A stretch of 64,000 bases of DNA, taken from positions 870,501 through 934,500 of the forward strand of contig JAGVRJ010000010.1 of the NCBI GenBank assembly GCA_019059635.1. The letters run 5' to 3'. The notes beneath the pieces were generated by a model, which was given only the letters and a program-made list of their open reading frames with translations, searched no databases and was not told where the DNA came from. Within the stretch, counting starts at the first letter, position 1. Every line of letters starts with the position of its first letter. The translations under genes and the position numbers were made by a program. This DNA is from Proales similis. Lineage: Eukaryota; Rotifera; Eurotatoria; Ploima; Proalidae. Shown one piece after another: positions 11,901 to 22,800 of this stretch.

Positions 11901-14900
11901 GACGGAAAATTGTTATAAGGCTCTCACTCTGATCAAGTCAATTAAATCAGCATTGCGAGGGTCGTTTGGATCAAGGTTAGATTTTGCGATCCATTTACTG
12001 AGTTTTTCGATATCTTGCATTTGAGAATGTCCTAGGGCAGCAATCAAGTCCTGACTGCCTCTTTCACTTTGATTGATTAATGCGTACTTGTTTATATGCT
12101 TGTCTGCTGGGGCCATGATCTCGCCATTTTTTTCGTTTATTCCCCAGCCAGCACCGGCCCTTAGAACGCCCGAAGAAAACATTGGCTCAATTTGATTTGA
12201 AGATTTCATATGCATGTAAAATGCACTCGATGAGGAAAAGTCAAACTCATCAATCAAATAATTTTCACAGCTGCAGTTGCGTTCGGGAATTGGTATGGTT
12301 AACTCAGCAATCATACGTTGTGACGATCTCGAATCTCTATGATCGAATACTTGAAGCGTGATCGCGTCAGGCACGCTAACAGCAAGAATATTAAATATTA
12401 GTCCAAATTTAACCGTGAAGTCGCTTTGCAGCTGGCTTTCGGCCGTAGTGTGTACTAGCTTATTATTTAGAAAAATTTTCATGAACACTTTTGTCCTGGA
12501 CAACTTGGTGCGTCTCGTCTGTTCGACTCTGTTTAAGTTGTATAAGCTTCATAAAAAGGTTCAATCTAGATTAAGAATTTTCAATTACTTAGAGCAATGA
12601 TCCGATGCTGACACTGCACCTGTTTCTTCTACCAGATCGAATGACAAAGATGGATCCCCAGGAGGTCGTCTAGTATCAATATAATGACGCTTCAATTCCT
12701 CATAAACTGCATCATCATCGATTTCCTCCGGCTTTGTTGGCTTTATAAGCGGTTCTTCGCGAAGTATTTCAAGATCATTTTCTTCCATTTCCTAAAATAT
12801 TTCTTAAATTACAACAAAATTTAAGGTTAAGACAGAAGTCAAACCTTATCCCGTAGCATATTTAATATATCATGCTTTTTCTCATTCTTTCCTTCAGATG
12901 CTTTCTCGCGCTCTTCCTGCCTTTTTTTTGCTTCTTTCTGAATACGAAGCTCTTAACATCATTTAGAAATTAATTCTTCTCATCTATTCACCTTTCTAGT
13001 ATTTTGAAGCTTCCATGCTTTGATTTTCGTGTTATACTCGTTTATCTTTGCATCATATTCTTCTCTTTTCTCGGACAAGACTTCTTCAAACTCTTCATTA
13101 AGATCCTTTTCTAGTTGCTTCATTTCTTTGATTTTGTCTGTTTCATTCCTATGACATAATAATTTTGAGTTGAAATGGAGAATTTAAGTGAAGCATTAGT
13201 TTGAGAATACTTGTAAATTAGTAGCTTTGGCTCTGTATTTCTATATTGCTGCTTTATCCTCAGCTGTTTAAGCTCTTTCCAAGTATTGGTTATTTTCTCT
13301 GTTAATGTTTTAAGGCTTTTCATCTGCAGATCACGTTGTTGACGAATTTTTTTTATTTCGAATTTGTATGTTTGTAGCTTCTTTTTATCGGCCGCTGAGA
13401 TCAAATCAGGCTTAATTCGTTCTGACTCGAAAAGCTCTTCATCAATAATACGTTGTTTTTTGTTTTCATCAATCTCGCTTAAGAAACGAGTTTGAGCCTC
13501 TTTCAACACTTTTAACTAAAAAAAGCGACGAGAATTAATGAGTGTTTAGTTTTCTTATTTTTAAGAATTTGTTCATGTTTACCCTGGCTGTGTAAATTTC
13601 TATAAGATTCTGTTCTTCGCTTAACTTGAAATGCTTTACTAGTGCTCTTAGCCTATATGCGAGCACATGTTCATAGCTGAACAAATAATGACTGTTAAAT
13701 TCTATTTGATTTATATCAAGATCGATTCGGTATTTGGTTGGATTATCCAAGCTAGTCAGATCTTGACTGATAAGCACATTCTTGGCAAAATCATCCATGT
13801 AGATAGCTTTTATATAAAGGCTATCTAAGTGCGGGTGCAAAAGAGGATTGTGCGAAGGACGCGTCGAAACCATCCTGATCGGATCAGCAAGTGCGCATAG
13901 CTCGCCATCTGCATCAAACCAGGCTAGACCTCTCTGATTTTTTGTGTTATTCTTCTTTTCAACTTCAATTCAGCATTTGTTTGGGTGTTTACTCACATTA
14001 TCTTTGAGCTTAATGAGACGATTTTCCATTAAATTTCGGTTTTTGATTTTTACAAAAGGCCTTTTGCCAACATATATGCCTTCTTCTTCGAGTCTCCTTG
14101 GGCCAAGATTTTCGCCAAGCTTTCGTTTGGTCGGCACTTGATGAATATGATTGAATAATTTGCATCTTCTAAAGTATCAAGCAACCTTTACCTGTAACAG
14201 AACTCGGGTAATCAATCAAATCTTTTTTTAATTCCCGATAGTCGTTTTTAGATAGATAAAATGCCTTAGAGTAAACCATGTCACGCCATTCATCAATTTC
14301 GAACAATAACAAACTTGTTTCTTTAAAAAATATTAGGTAGGCGTGTTCTGATAATGATTCTGGAAGGCTAAATGTACCATCATTCTTTTTATCTCCTTCT
14401 GATTGAATTTTTTCTTCTCTCTGTCGACCTGCCTGATTGGTTTCTGCATCTGCATCCGGCCATATTCGAGAGAAAAATTCAAGCTGCTCTTCCTCATTAG
14501 GTTGATGGAATTGCTATGACATAAAGACTAGCTAGTCATTAATTAAAAAATGGCGCTTTCCCTTATTTACCTCTAAAATTTGCATTCCTAGCTGTTGGAA
14601 ATTGCGTCTAGCGCTAAGTAAATTGTTTAATTTTATTTTGTCAGCATCTGACTTTTCCGCCACCTTGAATCATTTGAATCAAACTGAATCAGGGATATTG
14701 TGAACAAATTTAAAGCTATAGTCTACCTCATCAAATCTAGTGGTCTCTCGCTTTCCGCTTCCACCAATGCGATAATTGCTCTTCTCTTGGGCGAGTTGCT
14801 TGATCAAAAACAGAATCGAAATTTTGTTTGAATATCTAATTTAAATAAGTCTTACAAACCTGGATCTTTTTCAGCCGATTTAATGTCAAAGACTCATTGC

Positions 14901-15405
14901 CTGTAGCAGATAGACGACTTCCAGTGGCATTAAGTGCTTCGACAGTTGAAGAAGTCAAGTTGAGTCTGAGATCTTGTTTCTGATTTTGATCATCGCGAAG
15001 CTCGCCCAGCTTTCCCAATAGGGTTGATTTGACTTTTTCTTTTATTTTTCCTCGCACATCTTGCATCTCATTTGCAACTTCATTTGGATCTTGGTCAATC
15101 AGTCTCTCATTTAGCTCTCGGCTTTTATCACGATGGCGATTGCTAATCAAATCTTTTAGAACTTCTGGCTCATCAGCTCTCGAATCGAATTCGTTTAATT
15201 CTATTTTGTTATCTGCAGGAGTTTGTTGTGTCAAATGATCTTTTTTAATTTGAAGTGAGTTCCCTATTGCTTCATCCGCATTTCCTGAATCCTTCGGGCC
15301 CTCGTTGATTTCACTTTCTTGCTCTTCATTCGCACCAGTGTGCTGTTTGTCGATGCGCCTTTTTCGTTGATTATGTTTCTTTTCATCTTGCTCGTTTATA
15401 TTCAT
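8964..15405 (-). CDS. CC2D2A: CC2D2A (MKS6), ciliary transition-zone protein
   Basis: This multi-exon gene aligns along its length with the CC2D2A family. Traced exons include 15405-14860, 14798-14727, 14663-14571, 14513-14192, 14136-13997, 13933-13583, 13515-13211, 13148-12992, 12949-12845, 12791-12589, 12528-11928 and 11865-11402, all in phase; further exons follow down to the stop at 8964. Landmarks in order are a charged N-terminal region, [14 protein letters not shown], a central coiled coil (13515-12845), a C2-like segment ([21 protein letters not shown]), [14 protein letters not shown], a second C2 domain ([16 protein letters not shown]), and a C-terminal transglutaminase-like region with [20 protein letters not shown] and [22 protein letters not shown] estimate about 1,650 aa, close to the vertebrate length. 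In other animals it belongs to the MKS module that gates the ciliary transition zone. The gene appears intact. Confidence 0.95.
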
Positions 15406-17086
15406 ATTGAATCTTTATTCCAAATTGACGTCCGAAGAATTAAACCTCACTTATTCATTTGTATTCTGCGCTGATTGAATGGGCTGTTTTTGCTTATTTT
15501 ATCAAGTCCACAGCTTACGCCTTGAATGTCCGCATTTTTGCATTTTGAATGACCCGGTTGTCATGGTAATTCGTCTATCTTTTCTTTATGAGAGGTCAAT
15601 TATTTAGTCCGAGCGGCTGTTTCTCCGCTCATAACATCATAGGATAAATATTTTTTTACTTATTAGTTTAAGATCAACCAACAAAAAGCAAGTTCTTGGC
15701 GACAAAGCTTCCTCTAAAATGGAATTCGTTGGACAGCCATTCAATTAGTTTATTTCATAGAAAACTCTTTAGCTAAAAAAGATACTTAAGTTCCTAAATT
15801 CTCTTAGACCTCAACTCTCAACGTTCTTTGGAATGCATGCTGCACATAGATTGCCATTTGATCCACCCATAGATTAAGCTGCGCGTCGGCATCTATTTAA
15901 TCATAGTTGCATTGTTAATTTCAATTTCAAGCCCGAAGTGTCTACTCTAGTTAATTATTTCTGCGATAAACCAACTGGCTCGAACAAATCTCTTTTGAGT
16001 TCAACACATCGATGAGGTTCGTTTAGCGAGTTATTCAAGCTCTCTAAAAAGAGGTTTATTAAGCAGAAGTGGAAGAAGAAAATTTCGCCGAGATGAGCGG
16101 ATCGAATTCTGTGGCTGGTAGAATAATATGCAACTACTTCTCATCTGAGCTATTGGATCTTAAAGCCATAAGAGAAATTTCTCTTCCTCACGCAATCGCG
16201 TATCTAATCTATGTGTGCCTCATTTTCTGTTCTTAATCAATCTCAAATTGACTCACCGTTCAGGCCGTTTTCCTTCAATAACTAAACTAATTTAATTTGG
16301 CTTGAAATCCCATGCGTCACACAACTAATGCTTTACTGAGCAATATTTTCGGTTTCTCTTTTTATTTTTGGCAATGGGGTTGCGTGCAGAGCCAAACAGT
16401 TAATGTCGGTGCTTGGACCTTGAATGTGCTGTCGACTAATAATCATCGGTAAGGTTTAGAGTAATGATGGTTCCCTGTCTCCATCTTAACATTTTAGTCT
16501 TTCATCAGCCTTCTATACTATCGAGTAATAATGAATGCTTAATACATTAATGCTTTTATCCGATGAATTCGTTTTCAAAATGAGTCTTAAAAGCTTTTTA
16601 AGTATAGCGAGTTGGCATCTGCCTTCTTTATTGCGGAACAGCGATTTCTCCTCTACGCCCCTTCCTTCCCATTATCAGTTGTAGTTTCGAACCTATTTAA
16701 GATTTAGCGAAGTATATATTTAGGTCGAGAAGCTAAAGACTATCTCGAATATGTCTTTTGTGGAGTTTTTTTTGGCGCTTATTCAGTAGAGAAAACCCTT
16801 CATTTAGTTTTCCGGTCTACTGCAGATGGCATTTGTTTGAAATTACAAAATATTAAGCATCTTACGAGTTACGATACCGCAACGCTTGTAGCCTAATAAA
16901 CACAGTAATATTCAATTTGCCCCAGACATTAATCATATAATATAAGCTTCAAATATTTTGAGCTATAATCGGCATAAAGTGCGTCAATAGTTAATCATTG
17001 CGTCATAAATAATTTGATAAGTGTGAGATTTGAATAATGAATTCACCTCGAGAATTTAGATGTCTATCAAACAATAACCAAACAAT
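15406..17086. other. Divergent intergenic region, CC2D2A / GPCR
   Basis: This 1.7 kb separates two divergent start codons, so it should hold both promoters. It is AT-rich with no ORF worth reporting, and I identified no specific site. Confidence 0.5.
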
Positions 17087-18784
17087 ATGAACACAACAAG
17101 CCCAGCTGAAATGATCAACGAGACCGATCAGCAGTCTCATTTGTGTATAACTAAACAGTTCGTTGATTTTCACTTTCAACAAGTGGTCAACTTATCCCAT
17201 CAGGATTTTATACGCACCCAAGATCAGAGAATGTCAGCATTTGAAATTACTATAAAAGTGCTTCTCTGTCTAATAAGCATTATTCTGGCATTGCTTGGCA
17301 ATCTCATTGTTATCTATTCAATTCTAATCAAACCGATGATAAGAAAAAGACGAAAAAGAAGAGAAGCTGACTGGGTGCCAGACCGAGAAGTGGCAGCCGA
17401 AAGAAATATTCAAATCGATGTTGAAGCGATCAAAAGCGCTAGAATGAGCATAAATATTGAAACCCGCCGACAGACGTGTCGACAAAATGAACTTGCGATG
17501 GCTTTGAATCAAAGTATCAATTCAGCCGATCGCAAAGTAGTCTTCACGCGAATCTATAGACCTTATAAAAACAAGCCGATAAACCTATTCATAATCAATT
17601 TGTGCATTTGTGATCTAATGATCGTTCTCTGGTGTTCCTGGGTTCATATGATCAACTCTATCACACAAAATTGGACCATGGGCGCTTTTTTCTGCCGATT
17701 TAATACATTTGTTCAAGGTAGGTCACTATTCGTAGTTAACTTTTTAAATTAAGTTATTTCAATGCGCTTTAGTCATGTCTCTAATCGCCGCAATTTCGAC
17801 ATTGGCTGTGATATCGTTCGAACGCTTTAAGGGGATCGTGTTCACAATGCACAAGAAATTAAACCGAAGCGGAGCGGCCAAGACAATTGCATTCATATGG
17901 ACGTTCTCAGTACTTGCCGCTTTTCCAATATTCATTTATCGTAAACAATACATGCGCATTTGGCGAAATCATGTGGAAATATGGTTAGCTTCGTCTTTTA
18001 TCGAATTAAGATTGATGTTAAAATTAAATGAGAATAGGTGTGCCGATGAGTGGCCCAAAGCGTTTACCTTCTATCCAGAAACCGAGTGCGTAAAGGAAGT
18101 TGATGAACGTCTGAGGAGTGTTTACTACACATTTATCAGTTGCGTTTTGTTCTTCATTCCGATAGTGATTATGATCGTATGCTACTGTATGATTATCTAC
18201 AAGTTGAACCAAAATCAATTTTTGGGCTTGAGCGAGAGCTGCGAGGAGAAAAAGTTGATGAACAAGCGGCGCCAAAAAGTAACGAGCGAATTGAACAAAT
18301 TAGACATGTACAAGTCAATTATCCGAATTTTTTATTTGAATTCAGGTTAATATGTTACTTATCGGATTGCTTGCTTCATTTGCGATTTGCTGGACACCTG
18401 CTCAAGTATTAATACTTCTAGAAGCATATAAAAAACTCAACGGGCGCGAGGTTTATCTTCTCTTTGACAAATCTTATCTAAATATTCAAACTAATATTTC
18501 TACTTTTCAGATGCCACATTGGTTCAATTGGGTTTATTTTCTGGTTTATCTTCTTGCATATAGTAACAGCGCCATAAATCCTGTAATTTACACTGGATTA
18601 AACAAGTTCTATAAAAAAGGTAGTTGATTCAGCCAAGCGGTTAAATACTTTATGAATAAATAATGATTTAGAGCTTCGCAAAATAATTAACTCATTCGTC
18701 GGTAAGAGTCGCGCCGCAAGGACGAACAGTACGCCGCTTACTAAGGAGGCAGCAAGACTTGAATCTATAAATTCTTATGGCTAG
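17087..18784 (+). CDS. Rhodopsin-family GPCR, peptide-receptor type, long first intracellular loop
   Basis: Six exons join in phase (17087-17717, 17773-17983, 18038-18278, 18346-18450, 18511-18619, 18672-18784) for 469 aa. Class A landmarks are all present: GN in TM1 (LLGNLIVIYS), an Asp in TM2 (NLCICDLMIV), the TM3 cysteine (FFCRF) with ERF in place of DRY, the ECL2 cysteine (EIWCADEWP), CWTP in TM6 and NPVIY in TM7, followed by a short basic tail. The N terminus has NTT, NET and NLS glycosylation sequons, as expected for a surface receptor. The ligand is unknown; overall it looks like neuropeptide receptors. The odd feature is ICL1: about 83 basic and polar residues (82-164) lie between TM1 and TM2, where most class A receptors have fewer than ten. 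The frame is open through it and I see no convincing intron there. The sixth exon, which replaces an early stop after FYKK, is inferred from splice sites. Confidence 0.88.
17984..18037 (+). other. 54 nt in-frame, stop-free intron in the GPCR gene
   Basis: The donor ATG/gttagc and acceptor gaatag/G flank 54 nt, a multiple of three with no in-frame stop. Splicing gives the tidy second-loop sequence NHVEIWCADEWP, whereas retention would insert 18 residues before the conserved cysteine. I therefore treat it as an intron that could be retained. Confidence 0.6.
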
Positions 18785-19135
18785 GTTCCCAAATTCCTAC
18801 TCTCATCAACATCTGTGGCGCTCACTTATCCTAGCAACTCAAGACATCTTCTCGGTGATTTCATACATCTTTCCTTATTTTATTATTCCATAGATTCACT
18901 TGAGAAAGTTCCTAATTATATAAAATACTCAAATCATTTGAGATTGGGTTAACTCAACCTGAATTGGAAAAGATTGAATTGATATGGCTGTTATATATGC
19001 TAATAAATTTATTCATAATGATTAAAACAATAAATCGATTAAGCTGCCAAAAAACGAGACAACTGTACAGAATGTTTTAGATAATTAATTAAGTTCCATG
19101 ACAAGTTTTAAATTTGATCCATCCGAAATGTCATG
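18785..19135. other. Convergent 3' region between GPCR and RBM gene
   Basis: This short AT-rich spacer holds the 3' UTRs of two convergent genes. Apart from the polyadenylation signals described separately, I see nothing in it. Confidence 0.6.
19002..19013. promoter_or_regulatory. Palindromic polyadenylation signal AATAAATTTATT
   Basis: This perfect 12-nt palindrome reads AATAAA on both strands. It lies 218 nt past the GPCR stop on the + strand and 123 nt past the RBM gene stop on the - strand, so it could serve both convergent genes. The motif is seen; its use is inferred. Confidence 0.55.
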
Positions 19136-22100
19136 CTAGTTTCCAAGCTGTTCAAATCTTGCTCGTGCCGACTTTTTTACAGCGTCTTGGTACGTATCGT
19201 TAGGATTTGCTTGAAAACCAGCTGATCCCAATCCAGCACTTTTACTTCGAACGGTCGCCTTAGTATTTTTCTTGTTAATAAAAAAGCTCGCCAGCATTAT
19301 TTGAACTTTTTACTTCAATCGGGGCCGAGATTCCCTGGAGGTTTTTACCAATCCCGCTTCCTTTTAAACATTTCTTAACAAAATTCAATTTGTGAATAAT
19401 TGACTTTCTAATATACCTTCACTCCATCCCATTTTCTGCATCAGTTTAGATGCCACCGAGCTCGAAGAATTAGTTGAAGCTGAAAACATATTTTGGAGAA
19501 ATTTTTCGAAAACAATTTTTATGAAACTCGCATACATTGACCGGGAGGTGAATGGTTTTCAATAGGCTGAGATGAAGAGTTAGCTTGCTTTTCAGGTTCA
19601 GGTGAGCCGTATTTGGTTCGCCTTTCCTTTGCTCTATCCCGGTATTGGCTGCTTGTTGAATGAACATTATCAAGTAGGTTGCTCTCTGCTTTGAGTTTTT
19701 CCAAGTTATTCTAAAGTTTTTCATTTTTTAAACGAATAACAAGTCACCATCGTTTACTTTCAAACCTTGTGTAAATCTGATTTGACAACGTGCTTGTTGA
19801 GTATCTCAAGCGAATCGAATTTTCGTTTGCACAATAGACAAGCAAGCTTTTGCGTATCAATTAGAGTTGTCTCATCGACAGGTTTTAATGTTGGTTGTTC
19901 TTTTTCGACTTCCGCTAGCGGAGTTGGAGCTAGAATAAGTTCGCTCAATCGGCCTTGGCTTCCCGTATTAGTTGTTTTGGACTCCTAAGTACGCAGAGTG
20001 AGAAGCTAAACATTTGGATCTTAAAAAATCATCCCACCTTTGACTCGGTATGATGAATACTAGGCGAACTAGACAGTATGTTTGAAAAAAGGTTAATCCC
20101 TGTGAGTTGCTCATTGGACTTGGTAGCTTCCGCAGGTTTCGGAGTTGCTTTTTTGGTTTGCTTTTTTTGCTCCTCAGCCTTTTTCTTATTCATGGTTTGG
20201 GCCCATCGCTCCATGTCCTAAGAGTAGATGTTGAAATCAAAAGATTGTGTGGCTCAATGATTGAAACAAACTTTGGCTATCTGAGCAGCAGTTTTCGGCT
20301 TTGTCGACGCCTTAACTCTTTTGGCAGCAGGAGTGCCATTTGGGTCAGATTCAGCCTCCATCTGAGAGGATGTTTCAGTAGGCTCATTCGGTTGGGTGGC
20401 TGATTGAGAAACTGGCAAGTAACTAGACGTGTTCGCATCCCAAAATAGATATTGTTGTGTTTGTGCATTGTAAAAGTACTGCGACGCTGCGTCATAGTAC
20501 AAACCAGTGTTGAAGTCATAATAAAACCCAGATGACTCGTCAAATGCAAATTGAGAAACATCCGGTGTTGTATAAGTTTTGTTTTCTGAAATTGGACCTG
20601 CAAGGCTTTGCGTCTCGTTGGCTGCTACTGATCCTAGTGCATTTTGAGAGATTTGATTGAGAATTTCAAATTGCTTGAGATGGGAAAAATTTTATGAGTA
20701 CTGGGCAGTTTGCTTGATAGGAAAATAATAATTACTTTTTTATGACGACTAAGCATTGCAGCCTGGGCAACAGCTGCCGCAGAGTTGGCTTGATCGACCT
20801 GGTTTTGGGGAAGCGTTTGAGAAGGGGTTCCCTCATAGGAGCGTTGACTCGCCTCTTGATAAGAGCGGATTGAGTGAGTCTCCAGTTGAATGAGCCTAAA
20901 TAACAATGCAGGACGTTTGTTTAGTTTATCTGGGCTCGTTATGTCCGAATTATATTTAGATGTGCTTAGCCCGTCAGCCCGGCATGTCAGGGATCAAGCG
21001 CGGCATGGCTCGGTCTCAGCATTGCAACAATCACAAAAGTTCATACGCTGTCTTAAATGTGTTCTTAGAGTAGTTGATGGAAGCTTGTTTCCCGTCTATC
21101 TCAACGCCTGTTTGCTGCAGGATCTGCATTACGTATCCTGCATCCTTGGTTAAGGTAGGATATAATTAGAAACTGCGTTTTCCCTGTTGAATCCCTTCGT
21201 GGACAATTGGGTCTGACTTACTTGAATGTTTGAATACTCAAGAAAAGCAAAGCCCATTGAAACTGTAGTAAGTAGGTCTCTGGCTACATGGCAGTTCTTG
21301 ATCGTGATGGTAAAGTTGCAAGCCCGATTCATGGCCTCGAGGATAGTGTCCTCTTTAGTGAGGGCGTCCAAGCCGCGGAGCAGTAAGGCTAGACGCGAAA
21401 CTCGTCAGTTCATAAAAACAGTATAATAAGCGGCGGAAAAGTACTGTTTCCCGGTGTGGCGCCGACAAAATCATAGCCGTCACCACCTTTGCGCTTGTCC
21501 GAATCTTCTTTGCTGATTCCGCACTTGAAGCATTTGTCGCGACGCTTAAAGTTCTTTACGCCACACTTGGCACAATCCCAATCAGATGCTTGGCTCATTC
21601 GCTCAGCTCGCTGCGAATTTATCTCGTCCATGTTTGAGTGACTGTAAAACAATTGAGCCCGCGCATCACCGTAGCTGCCAAGTGCGAAGCTCCCCTATAA
21701 TGGAGCGCCAAGCTCACCCAAATGTTGATCGCTACAATTTTGACGGCACATAAATAGTTACGTTTGTCTGCGTCATCCAAGCTTGTGCATCCTCAACGGT
21801 TGGGAATTCTATGAATGCAAAACCGCGGCTCATGCCAGTCTCTCGATTTTTAACTAGTCTTATGTCTTTGAAGTGAACTTGCATTGCACTTAGCTCGGCG
21901 CGAAGTTCTTGATCATTTATTTCAAAAGGCAGTTGCCTCAATATTATTGTTCGAGATGGTTGTCCCGGCCAGGGTTTTTTTTCAGCGCCGTAATATGAAT
22001 CATTGTTCTGGGCAATTGTCAGACAAGCGATGCGATATTCACATCAATCTACAACTCACTCTTCCACGATGCGATGGGTAATGGTCGGTTGGGGATCGAG

Positions 22101-22273
22101 AGCGAGAGCGTTTGGACCAAAACGGCTCTTCGGAGGAGTCTTGATAGCGAGGCTTATTCTGGATGCGATCGCTTCTAGCCAGCGTTTTAATTGAAAAAAA
22201 TTTTATTGAAAAACTCAGAATAGATACTGTACCTTAACTTGCTCTTGCGTCTATCGTCGTACTCAAATCCCAT
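19136..22273 (-). CDS. RBM5/RBM10-type splicing factor
   Basis: The domain order is that of RBM5/RBM10: an RS-containing N terminus ([23 protein letters not shown]), RRM1 ([27 protein letters not shown]), a RanBP2 zinc finger ([22 protein letters not shown]), RRM2 ([23 protein letters not shown]), an OCRE tyrosine-rich domain ([20 protein letters not shown]), a C2H2 finger ([24 protein letters not shown]), a G-patch ([20 protein letters not shown]) and the conserved C-terminal end [17 protein letters not shown]. The start is the ATG at 22273 and the stop lies at 19138-19136. Family members bind pre-mRNA and act with early spliceosome complexes to control alternative splicing, the OCRE domain contacting SmN/B/B' tails. 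Several short introns split it. The features do not tell RBM5 from RBM10; a single ancestral gene is likely. Confidence 0.95.
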
Positions 22274-22800
22274 CTTAAACTGTATACCGAAACAAGGACA
22301 TTTAATGAAGTTGACTAATTTTGTTGGATGGAAACGATAGACTAATTACTACTCTCTAGAAAGTTGCAATTAAGGTTTGTCCGTTTCTTTTTCTCTACTA
22401 ATTTTGGTCTTCAATGTCGGCGTTATTCCACGCATTCCTTAAAAGTATATGTATGGAATAATTATGAATAATAGAGAAACTCGTTTAGCATAAAAAATGC
22501 GCATTTCAGAAGTTGAGGCGCTTAGGAGCTGTCTTTTTCAAACAGATCCATCCCTAGCTATGGAGCTGAACTAAATAGACTTGATAAAAACCCTTCTCTT
22601 CTAGACTATAGAAGGAATTATTTGGCAAAGAAATTTTATTTATTGATTTAATTAAGCACGAAACGATTACATACAATGCGAGAATAAATAACTGCAAAGA
22701 GAAAATGACCCGATCTCAGAAAAAAAATTTTAAAGCAAATCAGTCAAAAAGGAGGTTTTAGGCCATTAACGAGTTCTTCCTCTGCTGAAAACTTAACCGA
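22274..22800. other. Intergenic, RBM promoter and TMEM168 3' end
   Basis: The spacer lies between two head-to-tail genes on the minus strand. A reverse AATAAA lies at 22635-22640, about 160 nt past the TMEM168 stop. No coding potential is seen. Confidence 0.55.

Noticed and set aside
16675-16760. tRNA-like B box (GGTTCGAAAC on the minus strand)
   Set aside because: There is no A box or cloverleaf at the right distance.
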